NCBI GenBank assembly: GCA_965248135.1
Contig: CBDFIN010000012.1
Coordinates: 2,108,001-2,172,000 of the forward strand
Direction: 5' to 3'
Source: SZUA-100 sp965248135
GTDB taxonomy: Bacteria; Pseudomonadota; Alphaproteobacteria; Rhizobiales; Rhizobiaceae
DNA length: 64,000 bases
The position numbers and the translations under genes were made by a program. This document shows positions 53,377 through 62,053 of this stretch, piece after piece. Each line of letters starts with the position of its first letter. The first letter of the stretch is position 1. A model generated the notes under the pieces. The model saw only the letters and a program-made list of their open reading frames with translations. It did no database searches and had not been told where the DNA came from.

Positions 53377-54552
53377 TTATTCAGCCGCTTGCTGGTTTTC
53401 GTCGCCGATATCGATAAGCGTGATCTTTCGGTCTTTGAAACCGAGCGCCAATTTGCCGTTTTTTAATTTCAGGGCGTTTTCGCCGAACATGTCGCGTCGC
53501 CAGCCTTTCAGGGCGACAACATCAGCATCATCATTAGCGGCGATCTTTTCAAGATCATCGACCGTGGCGATCACCTTGGCCGCGACACCATGTTGTTCGA
53601 CCGTCAGTTTCAACAGGACTTTCAGCATTTCTGTTGCCGCCCCCGAACCCTCCGGTGATCTTGAGGGCCTTGGAACCGGCCAATGGGAATCATCAGGCGT
53701 TGCCATGGCTTTAGCCACCACCGAAAGCAGCGAGGCCGCATGGCGGGAACGTTCAAACCCTCTGGGCACCGCACGCAACCGGCCAAGTGCTGCAGCATCC
53801 TTGGGTTTTTGGATGGCGATTTCATAAATCGCATCATCCTTGATCACCCGGCCGCGCGGAATATTGCGTTTTCTGGCCTCGACTTCCCGCCACCGGGCCA
53901 CCGCCCGCATGATGGTGAAGTCGAGTGGTTTACGCACCCGCATTTTCAGCCGTTTCCACGCATCTTCAACCGGCACGTCATAGGTATTAACATTGGTGAG
54001 GACATCCATTTCCTCTTCCAGCCAATGGGCCCGGCCACTTTTTTTCAAATCGTCATTGAGCGAGCGATACACATCGCGCAAATGGGTGACATCGGCGAGC
54101 GCATAGTCGAGTTGTTTCTGGCTCAGAGGCCGGCGCGACCAGTCGGTGAAGCGCGAGGTCTTGTCAATGTGGGCACCGCTAATCCTCTTGACCAGTTGAT
54201 CATAGGCGATGCTGTCACCATAACCGCAAACCATGGCCGCTACCTGGGTGTCAAATACCGGGTGGGGAACGAGATTACCCAAATTGTGGACGATTTCGAT
54301 ATCCTGGCGGGCGGAGTGAAACACCTTGATCGTGCTCTCGTCGGCCATCAACTGGAAAAACGGCTTGAGGTCGAGACCTTCTGCCACCGCATCGATAATC
54401 ATCTCCTCGTCCGGTCCGGCAAGCTGAATAAGACAAAGGATCGGCCAGAAGGTCGATTCGCGCAGGAACTCGGTATCGACGGTGACGAATTCGTGCTGGG
54501 AAAGCCTGCGGCAGGCGGCCTTGAGGCTTTCGGTATCGGTGATTATCTGCAT
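53377..54552 (-). CDS. rnd: Ribonuclease D
   Basis: A 391-residue 3'-5' exoribonuclease of tRNA maturation. The DEDD nuclease domain is complete: FVTVDTEFLRES (first D and E), VFHSARQDIEIV (second D) and KQLDYALADVTHL (Y and third D). A C-terminal HRDC domain includes ARWREVEARKRNIPRGRVI. The start at 54552 (MQIITDTESL) is just ahead of the domain; the frame is open to 54573. In related genomes I expect rnd next to ppx and aspS, so the IS island probably entered between ppx and rnd. Confidence 0.95.
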   Translation of the reverse strand: MQIITDTESLKAACRRLSQHEFVTVDTEFLRESTFWPILCLIQLAGPDEEMIIDAVAEGLDLKPFFQLMADESTIKVFHSARQDIEIVHNLGNLVPHPVFDTQVAAMVCGYGDSIAYDQLVKRISGAHIDKTSRFTDWSRRPLSQKQLDYALADVTHLRDVYRSLNDDLKKSGRAHWLEEEMDVLTNVNTYDVPVEDAWKRLKMRVRKPLDFTIMRAVARWREVEARKRNIPRGRVIKDDAIYEIAIQKPKDAAALGRLRAVPRGFERSRHAASLLSVVAKAMATPDDSHWPVPRPSRSPEGSGAATEMLKVLLKLTVEQHGVAAKVIATVDDLEKIAANDDADVVALKGWRRDMFGENALKLKNGKLALGFKDRKITLIDIGDENQQAAE

Positions 54553-54625
54553 TCGGTCTCTATAACGAAGCAAAACCTAATTGTCGCCCATTGGTTCATC
54601 AAACCCACAAATTCGAACGGTTTTT

Positions 54626-54655
54626 TGGTGGTTCGAGATCAACTGCGCCTGGTAT
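54626..54655 (+). repeat. Partial tail of the dispersed repeat
   Basis: TGGTGGTTCGAGATCAACTG and the following CGCCTGGTAT match the tail of copy 1 (2936-2965) with few differences, without the two hairpins. Like copy 1, it ends exactly at the stop codon of a leftward gene, here the MFS permease. Confidence 0.6.
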
Positions 54656-55893
54656 CAGTCATCTGTGTCGTTTCGATTTTTCCTGTTGCCCAACCTGCCC
54701 ATATAAGAAGAGGTGCGAATCAGTCCGACATAGCGCGATCGGCGCCGGGCCGGCACCGAACCGCGCGCCCGCATACGCCAGAAGATAACCAGCACCAGCA
54801 TAATATGCACCGTGCTGGTGAAGGTAAAAAGCGCCCGCGCATCGAAATACTCGATCAGGGCAGAACCAGCCGTTGGGCCGATGGTGGCGCCGAGCGAGAA
54901 CAGAAATATCAGACCGGCGGAAACCAGCACATAATCTTCTTTGCCAGCCCGGTCATTGGCATGGGCAGCCGAAAGCGAATAAAGCGGCATGGCAAAGGCG
55001 CCAAAGCAGAATATGCCGACAAAGTTGAGCATCTGCGAAGTGCCGGCGAACCATGAGAGAAAAAGCCCGGAGATCGCAGCCCCGGTTGTTGCGCCGATCA
55101 GGGTCCAGCGACGGTCATAACGGTCTGACCACCAGCCAAGCGGATATTGCAGCACGGCGCCGCCAACAATGCCGGCACTCATGAAAGTCGCCACATTGGC
55201 GATCGACAGGCCAATCTCCTGGGCATAAATGGGGCCGACCAGCCGAAAGGCGCTTGCAGTCATGCCAATGGCGATGCAACCGATTGCCGCCATCGGTGAC
55301 AATCGCCAGATCTTTGGCAGATCGAATTTAAAGCTTTCCGGCGGTTTTGGGTTTGAGCGGTCCGCCAGCGAAACCGGCACCAGCGACAGGCATATGATTA
55401 TTGCTATGATGCCAAAAATCGCAAATCCGCCGGTGCCGAACACCGGCAACAAAAACTGCGCGCTGGTGACACAGCCAAGGTCAACAAGTCGGTAGAGCGA
55501 TAAAACCCGACCACGGTCCTTGTTGGCCACCCCGGAATTTATCCAGCTCTCAACGGCGGTAAACAGACCGGAAAAGCAAAATCCGATTAATAACCGCATC
55601 ACCATCCAGACATACTGGTCGATCCAGATTATTATGCAAATGGTTGCAGCAGAGGCGATTGCTGCAAACGAAGCGAATGTTCTAATATGGCCGACGGTCT
55701 GCAGAAAGCGCGGCGCGATGACACAACCCAGCATGAAGCCGCCAAAATAGGTGGTTCCCATAAAACCGATCATACCGAGCGAAAAGCCTTCATCGGCACC
55801 GCGCAGCGCGATCAACGTGCCTTGCAGCCCGTTACCGGCAAGCAAAATACCGGCGGCGATAAGCAGTGGGATAAGCGGGCGGATGGTCGACAT
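54655..55893 (-). CDS. MFS transporter (YcaD-like)
   Basis: A 412-residue membrane protein with twelve hydrophobic segments. It has the features of YcaD/UMF2-like permeases: GNGLQGTLIALRGADEGFS near the start, ESWINSGVANKDRGRVLSLY in the central part, and QYPLGWWSDRYDRRWTL, the facilitator loop motif. The tail is basic (RRRSRYVGL). Substrate unknown. It is divergent from aspS. Confidence 0.83.
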   Translation of the reverse strand: MSTIRPLIPLLIAAGILLAGNGLQGTLIALRGADEGFSLGMIGFMGTTYFGGFMLGCVIAPRFLQTVGHIRTFASFAAIASAATICIIIWIDQYVWMVMRLLIGFCFSGLFTAVESWINSGVANKDRGRVLSLYRLVDLGCVTSAQFLLPVFGTGGFAIFGIIAIIICLSLVPVSLADRSNPKPPESFKFDLPKIWRLSPMAAIGCIAIGMTASAFRLVGPIYAQEIGLSIANVATFMSAGIVGGAVLQYPLGWWSDRYDRRWTLIGATTGAAISGLFLSWFAGTSQMLNFVGIFCFGAFAMPLYSLSAAHANDRAGKEDYVLVSAGLIFLFSLGATIGPTAGSALIEYFDARALFTFTSTVHIMLVLVIFWRMRARGSVPARRRSRYVGLIRTSSYMGRLGNRKNRNDTDD

Positions 55894-56101
55894 ACGACGA
55901 CTCGTTTTTTAACAAACATCAAAATCCTGCACCCATTTTTCACGATGCGCCACAACAAACTTGGCCTGCACTGCCTCATCGCTGATCAAAACCTTGACAA
56001 ATGGGCCTACTCATGCGCTTTTCCGGCGCAATTCAACCGGCCCAATAGGCAGCGCAATCGCGCGCTTGGGACCTGCAGGGCGAGATTCTGGATCAATTAA
56101 A

Positions 56102-57886
56102 ATGCATCTTTACCGCAGCCACACATGCGACCAATTGAGGAAGTCCGACACCGGCGCCACCATTCGCATTTCCGGCTGGGTGCACCGCGTGCGCGACCAT
56201 GGCGGCGTGCTGTTCATCGATCTGCGCGATCACTACGGCATCACCCAGGTGGTCGCCGACCCGGATTCGCCGGCATTTAGCCTTGCCGAAACGGTGCGTT
56301 CCGAGTGGGTGATCCGCATCGATGGCGAGGTCAAGGGACGCGACAGCGATGCTGTCAACCCGAACCTGCCGACCGGAGAGATAGAGGTGTTTATCCGCGA
56401 GCTTGAGGTGCTTTCTGCCGCCAGGGAATTGCCTTTGCCGGTGTTCGGTGAGCTGGATTACCCCGAAGAAATCCGGCTGAAATACCGTTTTCTCGATTTG
56501 CGCCGCGAGACTTTGCACGACAATATCATGAAACGTTCGGCCATTATTGGCGATATGTGCGCCCGCATGAACGACGCCGGTTTTACCGAATTTTCCACGC
56601 CCATCCTGACCGCCTCCAGCCCCGAAGGCGCCCGTGATTTCCTGGTGCCAAGCCGCATTCATCCAGGCAAATTCTATGCCCTGCCGCAGGCGCCGCAACA
56701 GTTCAAGCAGTTGATCATGATGTCGGGATTCGACCGTTATTTTCAGATCGCGCCGTGTTTTCGTGACGAAGACCCGCGCGCCGACCGGCTGCCGGGTGAG
56801 TTCTACCAGCTTGACCTTGAAATGAGCTTCGTTGAACAGGATGATGTGTTATCGGCAGTTGAAAAGGTGCTGCGGGAAACGATAGTAGAATTTGCCGATG
56901 GCAAGCCGGTGACCAGAGAGTTTCCCCGCATTGCCTATGGCGAGGCGATGCGGAAATACGGCACCGACAAGCCCGATTTGCGCAACCCCATCGAGATGCA
57001 GGATGTGACGGCGCATTTCGCCGGTTCCGGTTTCAAGGTATTTGCCGGCATGATCGACCGCGACCCCAAGGTCGAGGTCTGGGCCATTCCCGTTAAAGGC
57101 GGCGGCTCGCGCGCCTTTTGTGACCGGATGAATTCGTGGGCGCAGGGCGAAGGACAGCCGGGGCTGGGCTATATCTTTTGGCGCAAGGAAGGCGATGCCA
57201 TCGCCGGCGCCGGGCCGATTGCCAAGAATATCGGGCCTGAACGCACCGACGCCATTCGCACCCAGATGGAGCTTGAGGAGGGTGATGCCTGTTTCTTTGC
57301 CGCCGGAGATCCCAAAAAGTTTGCCGGCTTTGCCGGTGATGCCCGCACCAGGGCGGCCGGACAACAGGGGCTGATCGACGAAAACCGTTTTGACCTTTGC
57401 TGGATCGTCGATTTCCCGTTCTATGAGTGGGATGAGGAGGCGAAAAGGATTGAGTTTTCGCATAACCCATTCTCGATGCCACAGGGCGGGCTCGCGGCAC
57501 TCGAAAATGAAGATCCACTGGAAATCAACGCGTTGCAATATGACCTTGTGTGCAACGGTTTTGAAATCGGCTCCGGCGGCATCAGAAATCATTTGCCCGA
57601 CACCATGGTCAAGGCGTTTGAGATTGCCGGGCTTTCCAAAGAAGTGGTCGAGGAGCGTTTTGGTGGGCTTTACCGGGCGTTCCAATATGGTGCCCCGCCA
57701 CATGGGGGCTTTGCTGCCGGTATCGACCGCATCATCATGCTGTTGTGCGGTGCTAAAAACCTGCGCGAGATCACTATGTTCCCGATGAACCAGCAGGCCA
57801 TGGACCTGCAGATGGGTGCGCCCGGCGACGTGGACAAAGCGCAACTGCGCGATTTGCATGTCAGGGTGGATATGCCAAAGGTGTGA
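56102..57886 (+). CDS. aspS: Aspartyl-tRNA synthetase
   Basis: A 594-residue class II synthetase of bacterial length. The N-terminal OB fold reads RISGWVHRVRDHGGVLFIDLRD, split by strand breaks; motif 2 appears as FQIAPCFRDEDPRADR, and motif 3 as GGFAAGIDRIIMLL. The bacterial GAD insertion occupies the middle. The start at 56102 (MHLYRSHTCDQL) is standard for the family; upstream codons from 55961 are not homologous. Many alphaproteobacteria use a non-discriminating AspRS with GatCAB; which type this is cannot be said here. Confidence 0.97.
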   Translation: MHLYRSHTCDQLRKSDTGATIRISGWVHRVRDHGGVLFIDLRDHYGITQVVADPDSPAFSLAETVRSEWVIRIDGEVKGRDSDAVNPNLPTGEIEVFIRELEVLSAARELPLPVFGELDYPEEIRLKYRFLDLRRETLHDNIMKRSAIIGDMCARMNDAGFTEFSTPILTASSPEGARDFLVPSRIHPGKFYALPQAPQQFKQLIMMSGFDRYFQIAPCFRDEDPRADRLPGEFYQLDLEMSFVEQDDVLSAVEKVLRETIVEFADGKPVTREFPRIAYGEAMRKYGTDKPDLRNPIEMQDVTAHFAGSGFKVFAGMIDRDPKVEVWAIPVKGGGSRAFCDRMNSWAQGEGQPGLGYIFWRKEGDAIAGAGPIAKNIGPERTDAIRTQMELEEGDACFFAAGDPKKFAGFAGDARTRAAGQQGLIDENRFDLCWIVDFPFYEWDEEAKRIEFSHNPFSMPQGGLAALENEDPLEINALQYDLVCNGFEIGSGGIRNHLPDTMVKAFEIAGLSKEVVEERFGGLYRAFQYGAPPHGGFAAGIDRIIMLLCGAKNLREITMFPMNQQAMDLQMGAPGDVDKAQLRDLHVRVDMPKV

Positions 57887-57925
57887 TTTTTTCGCTGTCA
57901 GCGTGTAAAGTGAAAATTCATCCCA

Positions 57926-58711
57926 CTAGACACTGGATGAAGGCGCCAATTCACGCTTTTCAACCAGATAGCCATATAGTGTGGTTAGAACACTCAGGCC
58001 TATCATCATCGAAATCCAAAAGAAAACACTCGTGACGAGTGCATAAACGGCTCCGTCGATCACCACAAGTTTAGCCAGGTAATCTTGCAAAGTGGCAATT
58101 AGTGTTTGCATTATCGCGAGCGCCCAGATTGATTTTTTTGCTTTCGCTGTCGCATCCCAGGATTGCATAATGGCAAGCGGATCATCCACTGCTACTGAGG
58201 GAAGAATCAAGCTAATTCTGAAGGAAATATATAAAATAATTGATGTCCAAGCCAGCATTGCAAATACCAAAAGTGGCAAGGAAATGCTCAGGAATTTTAT
58301 CACAATTCCAAACACGATCGAAAATGGCACTGCGATACAAACTATCACTGCCGCGATTAGCAGGCCCTTTTTAATATAGGCCCAAATCAGACCGCCGTTC
58401 CAATTTGGCAATAAGGATTTGGGATACTCCGAGCGCAAGATAAAGCGATGCCAGCGCACGGCAATCCACGACGCGACGACCATTGAAACAACTAAGGTTA
58501 GCAAAAAAAATAGAAAATACTTGCCAGGATTTTCCGATTCAGCCAATGGTATTGAGCTTAGATCATAATATATTCTTCCGAAAAACAAATAGCTCAATAC
58601 AAAATTAAATATCACCGATAGCAAGTATAAAAATCCAGATATCTTAAGTGCGTCTGTGAAATTGAAAATTATTAGAAAAATAGAAGTTTTGAAAATGTTC
58701 CACCAGATCAT
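57926..58711 (-). CDS. Integral membrane protein of unknown function
   Basis: A 261-residue protein with about six hydrophobic helices and short charged loops. I do not recognise a family. Codon use is AT-rich compared with aspS next door (many Ile, Phe, Ser, Lys), suggesting acquisition or weak selection. The segment DDPLAIMQSWDATAKAKK between helices resembles the loop of several uncharacterised bacterial membrane proteins. It converges with aspS, with 39 bases between the stops. Confidence 0.6.
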   Translation of the reverse strand: MIWWNIFKTSIFLIIFNFTDALKISGFLYLLSVIFNFVLSYLFFGRIYYDLSSIPLAESENPGKYFLFFLLTLVVSMVVASWIAVRWHRFILRSEYPKSLLPNWNGGLIWAYIKKGLLIAAVIVCIAVPFSIVFGIVIKFLSISLPLLVFAMLAWTSIILYISFRISLILPSVAVDDPLAIMQSWDATAKAKKSIWALAIMQTLIATLQDYLAKLVVIDGAVYALVTSVFFWISMMIGLSVLTTLYGYLVEKRELAPSSSV

Positions 58712-59240
58712 GTATTGTTGCCCTGTATCTTGAATTTGTAAAAACCGATAATAATCAACACTTTGGCAGAATTCAACAATAATATCATTCTGTTAGTTAG
58801 ATAGTTCACAGACGAGCATATAACAATTGCAACCGAATTCAACCCATTGGCAAGTCGAAAATTTGCGAATAACAAACCCTGCATCGTGCTGACATGAGCG
58901 AAGCGAAAAATAGCCGTTGGCGAGAATAAAAATGCTATGAGTAATTGAGCGCCATATTTGTCGTCAATCGCCAAATTTGGAGATTTATACTCCATGCACC
59001 CGAAAAGTGGGCACCGGTTTTCGGATAAGTGTATGAAGCAAAAAACACTTATACCCAAAACACAATTTTATTGGGTGCTTTGGGTATAATGCTATGAACC
59101 AAGCTCAATTTCCTGCCAACGCAACCCAGGTTTTCATAATCCTGCCATGAATGTGATAAATGACATTTATGAAAAATGTGTTTACGACTGTTTGCCGATC
59201 CGAATTGCTCGTATAAATTCCTGATTGTATAAATGTTACC
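58712..59240. repeat. AT-rich spacer with Rhizobiales-type palindromes
   Basis: A 529-base spacer without a credible gene. At 58996-59024 lies CCGAAAAGTGGGCACCGG followed by TTTTCGG, an imperfect palindrome I associate with a dispersed intergenic element of Rhizobiales. A second hairpin follows at 59050-59088, with arms TTATACCCAAA and TTTGGGTATAA. A 116-codon leftward frame covering this region is not credible. The promoter of the alpha/beta hydrolase gene must be near the right end. Confidence 0.55.
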
Positions 59241-60092
59241 ATGATGAATAACTTTCTGCGTTTGTTTTTTCATACGGTCATTATGGCACTGTTGTTGAGT
59301 TGGCCCGGTGTTGCCAGTTCTGCGCCCCCGGTAATCCGGGGTGTCTCTATCGGCGGCGGATTGAAGGCGGATATATATACCCCTTCCAAGGGCCCCCGCA
59401 GGCTTTTTTCCTTTGCCCGCCGTAAAGCCCCGGTAATAATCTACGTACACGGTGGTGGCTGGATACGCGGCACCCGTGCCAAGGTGTACCGGCTGCCGAA
59501 ATTTGCCACCGACCGCGGCTACATGCTGGTTTCGATCGACTATCGCCCGGTGCCGAATACCAATATCGATGGCCAGGTCAGTGATGTGACCCGTGGTATC
59601 CGCTGGGTGCAACGCAACATTCGCGGCTATGGCGGCAATCCGAAAAAGATTGTTATCATGGGCCACTCGGCCGGCTCTCATCTGGTGGCAATGATTGCTG
59701 CTAAGGGCGCCATCAAAGGGTTGAGTGGGGTAATTTCAAACGATGTTCAGGCCTATGACATGATTGCCTATGGTGGCATGCGTGGTTCGCTGCCGCGGGT
59801 CTATGCGGCCGCCTTCGGCAGTTCGCCCGGAAATTGGGCCCGTTGGTCGCCGGTCACCTATGTGCGCAAAAGATCGGGCTTCCCGCCATTCTTGATCATG
59901 CATTCCGGCGGCAATATCACCGCGCGCCGTCGCACCCTTTCACGTGGATTTGCCGCCGAGTTGCGCCGACGCGGCGCAAGGGTAACGCTGTTTGATGGCA
60001 GGCGCTACACCCATGGCGCTATCATGTCGCGGATTGGCACCAGTCACGAAGTCACACGGGCAGTTGAACGTTTCTTGAAAAAGGTTTTTTGA
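59241..60092 (+). CDS. Secreted alpha/beta hydrolase
   Basis: A 283-residue protein with a signal peptide (FFHTVIMALLLSWPGVASSA). The esterase/lipase fold of the HGGGW type is clear: VIIYVHGGGWIRGTRAK (oxyanion loop, residues 65-81) and IVIMGHSAGSHLVAM with the nucleophile S143. A conserved aspartate and the histidine of RRYTHGAIMSR late in the sequence can complete the triad. This resembles carboxylesterase/arylformamidase-like enzymes; the substrate is unknown. Two ATG codons in tandem make the exact start ambiguous by one residue. Confidence 0.82.
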   Translation: MMNNFLRLFFHTVIMALLLSWPGVASSAPPVIRGVSIGGGLKADIYTPSKGPRRLFSFARRKAPVIIYVHGGGWIRGTRAKVYRLPKFATDRGYMLVSIDYRPVPNTNIDGQVSDVTRGIRWVQRNIRGYGGNPKKIVIMGHSAGSHLVAMIAAKGAIKGLSGVISNDVQAYDMIAYGGMRGSLPRVYAAAFGSSPGNWARWSPVTYVRKRSGFPPFLIMHSGGNITARRRTLSRGFAAELRRRGARVTLFDGRRYTHGAIMSRIGTSHEVTRAVERFLKKVF

Positions 60093-60134
60093 TCGACTTT
60101 GCAGGTATAAGAAGTAACCCGGTGGGTTATTGTA

Positions 60135-60599
60135 ATGGGCGAAGGGAGCCGCCGCTTGAATGTCTGTGAAGTGCATATAAGAAAGGCCCGGCCATCAGAT
60201 GTCGTTGGACTGGCTTCATGTCTTGATGCCGCCTACGCCCGCTACGTTGACCGGGTGCAAGACATGCCCTCGGTCTCTGAAGGCTGTGTGGAAGATATCG
60301 CGCAAAATCAGGTTTGGGTGGCCACTGATGACGGTAAGATTATCGGCGGACTATTTCTTATTGCCGAACCTGGGTTCATGAAGCTCGCCAATCTGGCGGT
60401 GCATCCTGAAAGCGGAGGAAGGGGTGTAGGAGGGAAGCTGATGGCACTTGCGGAAGGCCAGGCGGTGGAACAGGGCTACCATGAAATGCGGCTAAACACC
60501 CATGTTGCCATGCCGGAAAATGTTGAACTTTATTCCCATCTGGGCTGGCAACAATTGCAAACCAGCGGTAATACCATCACCATGCGCAAGGGCCTATGA
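60135..60599 (+). CDS. GNAT family N-acetyltransferase
   Basis: A 154-residue acetyltransferase. The acetyl-CoA binding motif A is visible as LANLAVHPESGGRGVGGKLMAL, preceded by the beta strand GKIIGGLFLI and followed by MRLNTHVAMPENVELYSHLGWQ, the usual motif B. Substrate unknown. It lies 42 bases after the hydrolase gene in the same direction and could be co-transcribed. Confidence 0.82.
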   Translation: MGEGSRRLNVCEVHIRKARPSDVVGLASCLDAAYARYVDRVQDMPSVSEGCVEDIAQNQVWVATDDGKIIGGLFLIAEPGFMKLANLAVHPESGGRGVGGKLMALAEGQAVEQGYHEMRLNTHVAMPENVELYSHLGWQQLQTSGNTITMRKGL

Positions 60600-60667
60600 G
60601 ACGACTTACGAAACGTAGGTGTGGATATATCCCGACACCAATTCGTTCACTCTTGGCAAAAACGACA

Positions 60668-61849
60668 TCACTCGTTTGCCGTCACCTTCACCGCCAGCGC
60701 ATCGGGCAGGGTCTGCGGGGCGGCCATGGAAATGCCTATGATTTCTGAAAATGGCAGAGGTGTGGCAGGTGCGGCGGTAATCGCAATATTGCCCGGTTCA
60801 CCCAAAAAGCGACCGACAGCACCGGCCACCATGGTGGTGAATTCCGGATTGCCGAAGCCGGCCATCACCATCGGCAACATCATCGGTGCCATTTTGGCCA
60901 CGTCGTCCGGGCTACCGCCCATCTGGGAGGCCTGAAATTTTAGTGCCCGTGAGGTGATCGATGCATCGGTGAATTTAACCATGGCGCTTTCCAGCAACAC
61001 GTTTTCCATCTCCGCCATCATTGCTTGCTCCATTGCCTGTGGATCGTCCTTTTCAATTGCCTCCGCCTGCTGCAGCCGCTTGGTTAATTCTGGAGTGAGG
61101 CCGTTGATCGTTAGCGTAAGGCCCAACGTGCCCACATTATCGATGCTAATATCGTTTTGCGAAAGTAGCATGCGACCATCTGCCGGGTTCCATGATCCTT
61201 TCATCATCATGCTGCCGGAAAACTTGCCATCATAGCCAAGCTGGCCAAGTATCGCCTGAAATTGCGGGTCACCAACACTGGTCAGATCAAGGGCTATCCC
61301 GTTCACATCGCCTTCCATGTCGATTGGTTTATCCGTAGAAATGTCGCCATAATTGACGCGCATAGATGCAACTCTGGCAAATTCATGGCCATCTGATACC
61401 ATTCTCATGTTGGTAGCTTCGGCGCTGGAAAAATACATCACGCTGCGCATTGGGTCCGGATCAACCATTGATGGCAAGTAATGATTCTGAACGACAATTT
61501 TTGCAAAGGTGAATTCATCAGAATTTCCTAGTTGGTTATAGCTAACGGCGTCGATGGTCAGGCTGCCATTGGCGTTCTCTGTAATCCCATCAAAGTTGAT
61601 GCTGGCGATCTTAATTGGCTTTCGATCAGGAATATCGAAAGTTGCATCCTCAATCGAAATAGAACCATCGCCGTTTATCTCGGTGCTTTGATAAGTGAGT
61701 TTGCCCTCACTTGTCGATACAAACTCGGCAAATCGCTTGGCCAACGCCTCGGCGTCGATAGCAAGAGCAGAATTGCCGGAATGCAGAATCAAAAAAGCGG
61801 CGAAAAATCCTGCAGTGGTATTTCGTGTGGTCAGTGAAGTCAGGCGCAT
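60668..61849 (-). CDS. Exported protein of unknown function
   Basis: A 393-residue protein with a signal peptide (TTAGFFAAFLILHSGNSALA). The mature part is rich in beta strands with repeated patterns such as GSISIEDATFDIPDRKPIKI and GSLTIDAVSYNQ, reminiscent of periplasmic AsmA- or YdgA-like repeats. A methionine-rich helical region (AMEQAMMAEMENVLLES) and VAKMAPMMLPMVMAGFG follow. I know similar genes between aspS and parC in Rhizobiales but no function for them. Transcribed leftward, away from parC. Confidence 0.6.
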   Translation of the reverse strand: MRLTSLTTRNTTAGFFAAFLILHSGNSALAIDAEALAKRFAEFVSTSEGKLTYQSTEINGDGSISIEDATFDIPDRKPIKIASINFDGITENANGSLTIDAVSYNQLGNSDEFTFAKIVVQNHYLPSMVDPDPMRSVMYFSSAEATNMRMVSDGHEFARVASMRVNYGDISTDKPIDMEGDVNGIALDLTSVGDPQFQAILGQLGYDGKFSGSMMMKGSWNPADGRMLLSQNDISIDNVGTLGLTLTINGLTPELTKRLQQAEAIEKDDPQAMEQAMMAEMENVLLESAMVKFTDASITSRALKFQASQMGGSPDDVAKMAPMMLPMVMAGFGNPEFTTMVAGAVGRFLGEPGNIAITAAPATPLPFSEIIGISMAAPQTLPDALAVKVTANE

Positions 61850-62053
61850 GGGGTATCCCTGTTAAATAGATGTGAGGGCCGAATCCGGTCTTGAAGGAAG
61901 TATACAATCTGCCATGTATGTTCGCAGTGTGACAAGCCACCAGGGTATCATTGCTAACAAATCCATTAAGCCAGGTTGCCGATTCGCACCAAAATGCGGC
62001 AAAACCGGTGCTTTGGCTTGCCGTGGATAGGTTGGGGCTGTATTTCGAACCCC

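Noticed and set aside
53683..55056. 457-codon rightward open frame opposite rnd and the MFS gene
   Set aside because: Overlaps two well-supported genes on the other strand and has no domain or ribosome binding site.
56849..57859. 336-codon leftward open frame opposite aspS
   Set aside because: Antisense shadow of a highly conserved synthetase.
58708..59058. 116-codon leftward open frame between the membrane protein and hydrolase genes
   Set aside because: It runs through the Rhizobiales-type palindrome and lacks coding composition and a ribosome binding site.
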